Source of the DNA: Candidatus Microgenomates bacterium
GTDB taxonomy: Bacteria; Patescibacteriota; Dojkabacteria; SC72
Reading direction: 5' to 3'
Assembly: GCA_012797935.1 (NCBI GenBank)
Contig: JAAZOC010000044.1
Location: forward strand, 1 to 13,475
DNA: 13,475 nt
Part shown: positions 8,036 through 13,475 of the stretch, one piece after another
Numbering within the stretch: position 1 is the first letter of the stretch
How the letters are laid out: each line of letters begins with the position of its first letter
Program-made: the position numbers and the translations under genes
The notes under the pieces: generated by a model
Databases searched by the model: none
Told to the model about the DNA's origin: nothing
What the model saw: only the letters and a program-made list of their open reading frames with translations

Positions 8036-10654
8036 TTATGGACATAATGATACTGGACATGCGAAACCTCCATTGCCTAATGAAGATGTCATCATGTCGT
8101 ATGGATTAACTGGTGAGCCATTGAAACTTGTTTCTAAATGCAAGTGTTTTCCAGATGAGCAAGCATTGCCTGTTTCACTAAATTCCATTACTCTAGCAAC
8201 TGATTCTCCTCCAGATATTTTATCTCCAACTGTATACTTAGTATCGACATGAATTAACTTAAATTCATATGTATTACCCTCATATTCAGCTTTCATTTTT
8301 ACCATACCACCTGCATATCCGGCAGTACAGTTTATTGGTCCAGAATATGTTATTTCACAACTTCCGTTATCACAGAAAGATGGAGCATGGAAATAATCAA
8401 CACCTGTTAGGTCAATAGCAGCGACATTGCTATGGGAGTATGAACCAAATGCACCTTGAGTACAGTTATATGCACCTTCTCCAAGTAAACATTCTTCTCC
8501 TGCTGGCAGATTTTTACCAAGAAATGGTAGAAGATCGCTAGGTTTAATGTCATCACTTGGATCGTTAGGATCATTGTCTGGATCGATAATTGGATTTGTA
8601 CCGGAAGCAGTACAATATTTAACTTCAGATGGTGCAATTCCAGCATGTGTATCAAAGAATGGGTTTACAATAAGTACGATGAAAATCAAAAAACCAAGTG
8701 TTACAAAAAAGACAACAGAAGTAACTATTTTAAGAGTATATAGTGCTCCTTTCATTAATGGCTTAGTGATTGCATATACTAAATCCATTGCTACAAAACT
8801 AATTACATTAGCAATAGCAGAGCCTATAGGACCAGCAGTTAAACCAATTGCAGAAGCTATTGAAGAGACTAAAGTCTGCACTAAAAGCTGTATGCCTCCA
8901 CTTTTCATCCATAGCTTTATTGCATTACTACCGAAATTTTTTATTAATGCAGTTTTTAGCAAGGCATTTCCAACCTTATCTCTTATTTTCTGCCCAACTA
9001 ATTTATCCAAAGCCTTAGAGATTTTATCTTTAAATCTTGTTGGACTATTAAAGAATTTTGTTAAATCTCTTAACGAAGAATCACTTTTTAGAAATTTTTG
9101 AAGTAATTTCTTTGTTTTAGGATCATCTATTAATTTTTCAAGAGAAGGGAAATTCTTATATATCTCTGCAATATCTACTTGGCTCAACTTTCCTTCCAAA
9201 AGATCGATTATCTTTTTATCATTTCGATTTAATGATTCAAGAAAGTTTGAATCTAATTTGAAGTTTCCAATCTTTTTGCTAATAATACTCTCAACAGATT
9301 TCTGAAAGTTTGAACGTCCTTTCTCAGCCATGAAAGCAAACATCTCACCTGTATACAAACTTTCGATCCAAGTTACAGGAGAAAGATAATAAAGATTGTT
9401 CATCTTATCATATACGTTTGCCACAAATTTATTCTTATGTGACTTGCCAACATGTATTTTCATTTTTATATCAATAAATCCCTTTGTTTTAGGATCCCAT
9501 TCTTGACCAAAAATAAAAGTTTTTTCCTCTGATGGCTGAAGCCACTTTACTTGATTCCTTCCTGGATCAAAAAAATCTCTGCTTATAATGCTCGGTAAAA
9601 GAGCACCTCCTACGGTATAACTTTTCAACGTACTCCAAAAGCCTTCAAACTCCCCTAATTGTTCACCTAAACGAAATTGATTAGCATCTCGAAGATTCAT
9701 ATTAATTATCCTAAGCTCTTTTCTTTTTGCATCTATTTCATTCTGAGATCCGGGAATTCTTTTCAATTGCTCTATTTCTTCTAAAAGATTCTTCTTGACG
9801 GCTTTCTGCGAATTAATAAAGCTCTTAGCATCTTGTAAAGCTTTTGAGTTTTCAATCATATTTGCAGCTGCTTCATAACCATCTTTCTGTTCTTTAGTAG
9901 TAGCACTTAATGCTTTTTCTCGAATTTCAAGACTTTCTAGAATTGAATATGTATTTCTATCAAATGCTGCTTCACCAGTTGTACTTTTTTCAGTAAAAGT
10001 TTTAAAAGCTTTGTTGTATTTCTCAAAGGCTTCCCTTGCCTGAGAACTTCCTTGTCCATAGATTTTCTCAAAATCATCTTTTGTTAATTTTTTATTTCCA
10101 TTGCCAAAATGCTTCTCCATCAATTTTGCATTTCTACTAGACATATCAATAAGAGCTTGAGGGGTATGCAATCCTCCTTCTGTACCCGTTTTTGCGCTTC
10201 CTATTAATGCTTGCTGAGTTTCAAAGTCTAATCCTTTGCTTCTTGCCCAAACACCCCCAAGAAGACCTTTCATCTCTTCTCCAGCCCATGTTAACCTTGT
10301 AAATTTTCTAACATCTTCTAGTTTTTTATATCGTTTATCTATAAATGAACTAGGATTGGATAAAGCATCTTGTAAATCATTGAAACTTATTTTGATCTTG
10401 TCTGTACCTCTTTTCCCTACTTGAAAAGCTCCAAGGTTAACATTTGCAGCTTCTTGAAATGCTGCTAAAGAATTGTTGTTTACAAAAAGCAAAGGATTCT
10501 CCAATACTGCTGAGAGAGCATCAACAAATTCTCCCGAGCCATCTATACCAGTAGGACTAACTGGTTTAACTTTAGAAGGCTTTTGTTTTGTTTGTTCAAA
10601 TATGAAGTCAAAGACAGACCCCATTGCATCTTCATACTGTTTACTTTTAGGCAT
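8036..10654 (-). CDS. Large membrane protein with C-terminal M23 (LytM-type) endopeptidase
   Basis: The protein has 872 residues. Residues 1 to about 585 have no export signal and no family I recognise; a charged helical stretch at about 283-325 could be a coiled coil. Hydrophobic segments follow at about 588-606, 607-632 and 641-667, then a Pro/Asp-rich linker (DPDNDPNDPSDD) and an M23 metallopeptidase domain (about 725-855). Metal and catalytic residues are visible: His741 and Asp748, His802 in LIHVD, and His837/His839 in GKHLHLET. The first pair is spaced H-x6-D, not the textbook HxxxD. Nine cysteines in the C-terminal part suggest disulfides outside the cell. M23 enzymes cut peptide cross-links in peptidoglycan. 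Lying 12 bases after the VirB6-like gene, it probably makes the wall opening for that apparatus, as VirB1- or PrgK-type hydrolases do in type IV secretion. The peptidase call is firm; the role of the N-terminal region is unknown. Confidence 0.88.
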   Translation of the reverse strand: MPKSKQYEDAMGSVFDFIFEQTKQKPSKVKPVSPTGIDGSGEFVDALSAVLENPLLFVNNNSLAAFQEAANVNLGAFQVGKRGTDKIKISFNDLQDALSNPSSFIDKRYKKLEDVRKFTRLTWAGEEMKGLLGGVWARSKGLDFETQQALIGSAKTGTEGGLHTPQALIDMSSRNAKLMEKHFGNGNKKLTKDDFEKIYGQGSSQAREAFEKYNKAFKTFTEKSTTGEAAFDRNTYSILESLEIREKALSATTKEQKDGYEAAANMIENSKALQDAKSFINSQKAVKKNLLEEIEQLKRIPGSQNEIDAKRKELRIINMNLRDANQFRLGEQLGEFEGFWSTLKSYTVGGALLPSIISRDFFDPGRNQVKWLQPSEEKTFIFGQEWDPKTKGFIDIKMKIHVGKSHKNKFVANVYDKMNNLYYLSPVTWIESLYTGEMFAFMAEKGRSNFQKSVESIISKKIGNFKLDSNFLESLNRNDKKIIDLLEGKLSQVDIAEIYKNFPSLEKLIDDPKTKKLLQKFLKSDSSLRDLTKFFNSPTRFKDKISKALDKLVGQKIRDKVGNALLKTALIKNFGSNAIKLWMKSGGIQLLVQTLVSSIASAIGLTAGPIGSAIANVISFVAMDLVYAITKPLMKGALYTLKIVTSVVFFVTLGFLIFIVLIVNPFFDTHAGIAPSEVKYCTASGTNPIIDPDNDPNDPSDDIKPSDLLPFLGKNLPAGEECLLGEGAYNCTQGAFGSYSHSNVAAIDLTGVDYFHAPSFCDNGSCEITYSGPINCTAGYAGGMVKMKAEYEGNTYEFKLIHVDTKYTVGDKISGGESVARVMEFSETGNACSSGKHLHLETSFNGSPVNPYDMMTSSLGNGGFACPVSLCP

Positions 10655-10666
10655 AGCTCTTTAAAT

Positions 10667-11995
10667 CTATTTAAACATTCCTCCAATAAATGGAACACCC
10701 TGCAAGCTTGCTTTGATTGCACCTGCTGCATCTCCTGCTGACTTAGAAACCGTAGAAGGAATAATACCCATTAATATTGATGGTGCACTTGCAGCTGCAT
10801 ATATTGCAACAACTTTTGCTATTTGTATGAAAAAGTCTAGTGATACTCCACCTACTCCTTCTTTTGCTAAAGATTCAGGGAATATGAGGGAGAAACCATG
10901 CTCTTCAAAGAAGTAAGGAAGGTTAACAATTGCAAATGCTAATGGGAATACAAGAACTCCTCTTAATATTGATTTGAATATATTACCAATTGCTGCATCA
11001 TTACCAGGTAATGCTCCAAACATAATAGCGATAGGAGCGATAACAACATTTAGCAATACTGTTAAGTACGATTTGATTAATACAATCCAAAGTTTGATAG
11101 CACCCCAGATAACAATACCCGCGACGATGAGTGTAAGAATAAAGACTATTACTGTACCGACAATAACTCCTGTGCCACCTGTTATTGCACCAACTATTCC
11201 TAAAACTATTGCAGTTATACCTAAACCTCCAGTAGTAGCTGCATATCCTGCATTCTGTCCAAGAAATCCTAAGAATAATTCAACAGGATTATATACCTGT
11301 ATATTACTACCCAATGTTGATGTTACAACTTGCATTAGGACTCCACCAAAATCAATAATTATTCCTGTAATAGCAAAACTGAATGTTACTAATATCAATG
11401 ATACGATTACTCTAGGGATTGAATTACCTAATGTAACAAGTGCCTGTCCACCAATTTTGTTTCTGAACATAATCATAAAACCAATTACAATCATAACTAT
11501 AACAAAACCAATATATGCAATATTTCTTGTTACAGACCAAATATCACTGATACCAGCATTCATAAGGTCATCATATCCTGCTGCATATACTGAATTTGTT
11601 TTTTCAAAACCAGGTACCCATTCGTTTGCTAAATGTGCAACAACATCAACTTTTGGTTGAGAGTTAAACATTGCAATAACTTGATTTTCAGTCATACCTG
11701 CTAAACCATATTTCATATATTCTGGTAAATCAGATGCTTGTATGTTGGCTTTGTAGACCAAACCTTCTGGTAGAATAAATGCAGTCATGGATTCCAAGAT
11801 ACCTTGGAATACTTTCATGAAGAAATTTGTTGTGTGAGCTCCTTCTGTATTAACAACTTTTGAAGAGAAATCTACAATTGCAGACCAACCGCTAAAGTTA
11901 TCAATTGTTTGATCAGCAGCAGCAACAGGGGTTACTAGTGTCGTAAGTAAGAGGGATACAGAAAGAAACAATCCCATTAAAAAACTTTTCTTCAT
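10667..11995 (-). CDS. VirB6/TrbL-like polytopic membrane protein of a type IV secretion-like system
   Basis: The protein has 442 residues. A signal-peptide-like start (cleavage near VAAA, residues 23-27) is followed by an external stretch of about 125 residues. Many membrane helices come next, near 155-177, 188-214, 255-275, 277-303, 309-330, 341-358 and 388-411. The segment around 175-215 (MFRNK, then NSIPRVIVSLILVTFSFAI) resembles what I recall of CPR proteins annotated as TrbL/VirB6 conjugal transfer proteins. VirB6 proteins are the inner membrane platform through which type IV systems move DNA or protein. Glycine-rich loops between helices (GGTGVIVG) also fit. It begins the close-packed run VirB6, M23 fusion, single-pass protein, PGRP-like protein. 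A TATAAT box lies 16 bases upstream of the ATG. The topology is clear; the VirB6 assignment rests on pattern and context because the family is poorly conserved. Confidence 0.78.
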   Translation of the reverse strand: MKKSFLMGLFLSVSLLLTTLVTPVAAADQTIDNFSGWSAIVDFSSKVVNTEGAHTTNFFMKVFQGILESMTAFILPEGLVYKANIQASDLPEYMKYGLAGMTENQVIAMFNSQPKVDVVAHLANEWVPGFEKTNSVYAAGYDDLMNAGISDIWSVTRNIAYIGFVIVMIVIGFMIMFRNKIGGQALVTLGNSIPRVIVSLILVTFSFAITGIIIDFGGVLMQVVTSTLGSNIQVYNPVELFLGFLGQNAGYAATTGGLGITAIVLGIVGAITGGTGVIVGTVIVFILTLIVAGIVIWGAIKLWIVLIKSYLTVLLNVVIAPIAIMFGALPGNDAAIGNIFKSILRGVLVFPLAFAIVNLPYFFEEHGFSLIFPESLAKEGVGGVSLDFFIQIAKVVAIYAAASAPSILMGIIPSTVSKSAGDAAGAIKASLQGVPFIGGMFK

Positions 11996-12011
11996 ATTTT
12001 TGTTTATTTAA

Positions 12012-12017
12012 ATTATA
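12012..12017 (-). promoter_or_regulatory. Candidate -10 box for the VirB6-led operon
   Basis: A perfect TATAAT on the minus strand lies 16 bases before the VirB6-like ATG, in the 54-base gap after the cysteine-rich gene. The only -35-like match is ATGACA (12032-12037), but it is just 14 bases away, which is too short for a standard promoter. The transcript would have a leader of about ten bases and no Shine-Dalgarno sequence. A small inverted repeat, GTATG-N7-CATAC (12023-12039), covers the spacer. The gene may also be read through from upstream. Confidence 0.42.
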
Positions 12018-12049
12018 TTTCAGTATGTTTTTGTCATACCATTATGCTA

Positions 12050-13475
12050 TTAAAGAGTCTTTTTTACAAGATTCCAATACTCTTCAAATGTCTGAGGAAA
12101 ATCCTTTTGTTGAGGTATCTTTTCATTTGCTAGCAATCTGTAATAGCCTAATATTGGAGAAACGTCCCAAACACAATATGTTTCTACCGGATCTGCATCT
12201 TCAAATGGGTCTCCATCCTTCCTCGTTACTTCGATTGTACAAGGTGTAAGAACAGAGTATCTTAAACTATCTTTTGAAGAGGATCCAGCTGCAGTATATC
12301 CGCCGATTTCTGTTGGAGACAATGTACTTCTAAATCTTCTAGTCATGTATGTGTTTGTACAAACTCCTTTCTCACAATTTTCTACAGAACCAAAGAGAGA
12401 TGTCATTTCTACAACTAAATCTTCAACTGAATAACACCTATCTGACTCACTTATAGATTCACCATTAATAATTTCTTTTAATGTCAAAGTATTACAATCA
12501 GTCCAATCGTCATTTTTGAAGAAAGATTTTACAACACCTAAGAATGTTGCCATTGGGTTTGCTGCACTATCATCACCACATAAATTTGTATATCCTTTTT
12601 TGATATATTCTTGCATAGAACTACTTCTTGGCAAGCAATAGCTTTCTGATGCAACAACAGGATCCTTTCCAGGGATTTGCATCATACTATCTAAATATGT
12701 TCCAACATCATTAGATGGTTTTGCATTGAAATAGCTAGGCTGAATATCTTCACCACATTCACTACAGTATGGTTCCTGATCTTCTTTTTCAGCAACATAT
12801 TTACCAATTACATTGCTTATAGCTTGGATTGCAGATGTAATTTTGTTTTCAGCAAAAACTAGGAATGATTCTTTTCCAACACCTTTACCAGCATCAAAAG
12901 AAAGCCCTTCTTGAACTTCAGATGGTGCTTTAAATCTATCTCCATACTCAGCAGTTAATTCATCTCCAAATGACTTGTATACTGGATCTGTAGTAGCAAT
13001 ATCTTTTCTGTTGTCTTTAACAGTTTTAGAGCCATTAGCTAAAACAGAAGGGAATGTTACATGAACCAACTTAATTTCTAAATCAGTACTTACTGAAACA
13101 TCACCACTAGAATGTGAACCTTCATATTCATCTCCACCATTAGCAACCAATTCTCTAGTACCCTCTGTACTTGAATCCTCACAAAGTCTCTTAATGTCAA
13201 ATTGATTTGCATAATCATCACAAGAAGTCTCACCTAGTACTTGTTGATATTCATCAGTGATATCTACTGTCTGACTTTCAGGAAGAACTTCGTAATATGC
13301 ACTGTCATCCTCTGTCGTCATGGTTATGACACCATCATCACTATATGTTATCTGTGGTTTTGAAACTTCTTTTTCTTCAGCTATTGGTTCCAACACATCA
13401 ATTTCACCATTTTTGTATTTAATTACAATTTTTGTGCAAGCAAAACCAAATATTCCTAGAAGGATAAGAAAAAAC
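12050..13475 (-). CDS. Cysteine-rich exported protein, probable lipoprotein (5' end beyond the window)
   Basis: I do not recognise this family. The frame stays open to the right edge, giving 474 visible residues; the start lies outside. A GTG at 13396 could be mistaken for a start, but the frame upstream of it encodes a hydrophobic export segment, FFLILLGIFGFACTK, so the gene is longer. Cys in GFAC is a possible lipidation site, although the lipobox is not classical. The exported part is acidic at first (EDDSAYYEV, TDEYQQ) and then holds twelve cysteines, including YCSECG and NCEKGVC. This fits a disulfide-rich surface protein, or metal binding at YCSECG. No transmembrane helix follows. It lies 54 bases upstream of the VirB6-like gene on the same strand, so it is probably a surface part of the same secretion-like apparatus. 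That role is inferred from position only. Confidence 0.82.
   Translation of the reverse strand, partial: FFLILLGIFGFACTKIVIKYKNGEIDVLEPIAEEKEVSKPQITYSDDGVITMTTEDDSAYYEVLPESQTVDITDEYQQVLGETSCDDYANQFDIKRLCEDSSTEGTRELVANGGDEYEGSHSSGDVSVSTDLEIKLVHVTFPSVLANGSKTVKDNRKDIATTDPVYKSFGDELTAEYGDRFKAPSEVQEGLSFDAGKGVGKESFLVFAENKITSAIQAISNVIGKYVAEKEDQEPYCSECGEDIQPSYFNAKPSNDVGTYLDSMMQIPGKDPVVASESYCLPRSSSMQEYIKKGYTNLCGDDSAANPMATFLGVVKSFFKNDDWTDCNTLTLKEIINGESISESDRCYSVEDLVVEMTSLFGSVENCEKGVCTNTYMTRRFRSTLSPTEIGGYTAAGSSSKDSLRYSVLTPCTIEVTRKDGDPFEDADPVETYCVWDVSPILGYYRLLANEKIPQQKDFPQTFEEYWNLVKKTL

Noticed and set aside
8547..9101. Plus-strand open frame of 184 codons opposite the M23 gene
   Set aside because: It is a shadow of the M23 protein's membrane region, with no recognisable domain.
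10974..11660. Plus-strand open frame of 228 codons opposite the VirB6-like gene
   Set aside because: It is antisense to a clear membrane protein gene, with Ile/Thr/Pro-rich composition that mirrors the codons of hydrophobic helices, and no promoter or start signal of its own.
12023..12039. Inverted repeat GTATG-N7-CATAC as a terminator after the Cys-rich gene
   Set aside because: The stem is 5 bp, no T-run follows on the transcribed strand, and it sits upstream of a -10 box. At most it is an operator-like site.
1..13475. UGA recoding to glycine as in Gracilibacteria
   Set aside because: All genes read full length under the standard code with GGN glycine codons, and none needs an internal TGA read as sense.

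Overview
The window is an AT-rich, tightly packed bacterial segment with eight protein genes visible in addition to the left-edge fusA fragment. No RNA gene, transposase or CRISPR array is visible, and no gene-free stretch approaches 300 bases. The gene content suggests a member of the Candidate Phyla Radiation (Patescibacteria). The clues are a VirB6-like membrane protein of the type common in CPR genomes next to a very large M23 peptidase, an envelope apparatus of surface proteins of unknown family, almost no Shine-Dalgarno sequences, and start codons lying only 5-16 bases from good -10 boxes. I cannot name the phylum from this window. The standard bacterial code fits: every ORF is full length, and all eight visible stops are TAA or TAG.

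Left part (1-5799): the 5' portion of fusA (EF-G, minus strand, cut by the window edge) lies downstream of a membrane-anchored TPR protein gene. That gene is divergent from a plus-strand gene for a membrane-anchored DUF348-G5-lysozyme-like protein, probably a peptidoglycan-cleaving enzyme related to YabE and resuscitation-promoting factors. The 58-base divergent region holds a near-consensus promoter so close to the TPR start codon that its mRNA should be leaderless, and a 12-bp palindrome at the other gene's start. The G5 gene converges on a UvrD/PcrA helicase gene, with one base between their stop codons.

Right part (5830-13475): a minus-strand run of five genes, all predicted to be membrane or extracytoplasmic. 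In transcription order these are a cysteine-rich signal-anchored or lipoprotein (cut by the window edge), a polytopic VirB6/TrbL-like protein, an 872-residue protein with a long N-terminal region, hydrophobic segments and an external M23 endopeptidase, a single-pass membrane protein of unknown family, and a secreted PGRP-fold/SH3b protein that contains no histidine. Gaps within the last four genes are 2-26 bases. My reading, which is inference, is that this is the membrane and wall-penetrating part of a type IV secretion-like machine. VirB6 would be the channel platform, the M23 fusion would open the wall, and the degenerate amidase and SH3b protein would bind peptidoglycan. ATPase genes (VirB4/VirD4) would be expected outside the window.

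Points most worth checking: the EF-G has lost both canonical guanine-recognition motifs (NKxD reads NKIN, and the SA motif is also altered), the secreted amidase-like protein has no histidine at all, and the large M23 fusion is of unusual design.
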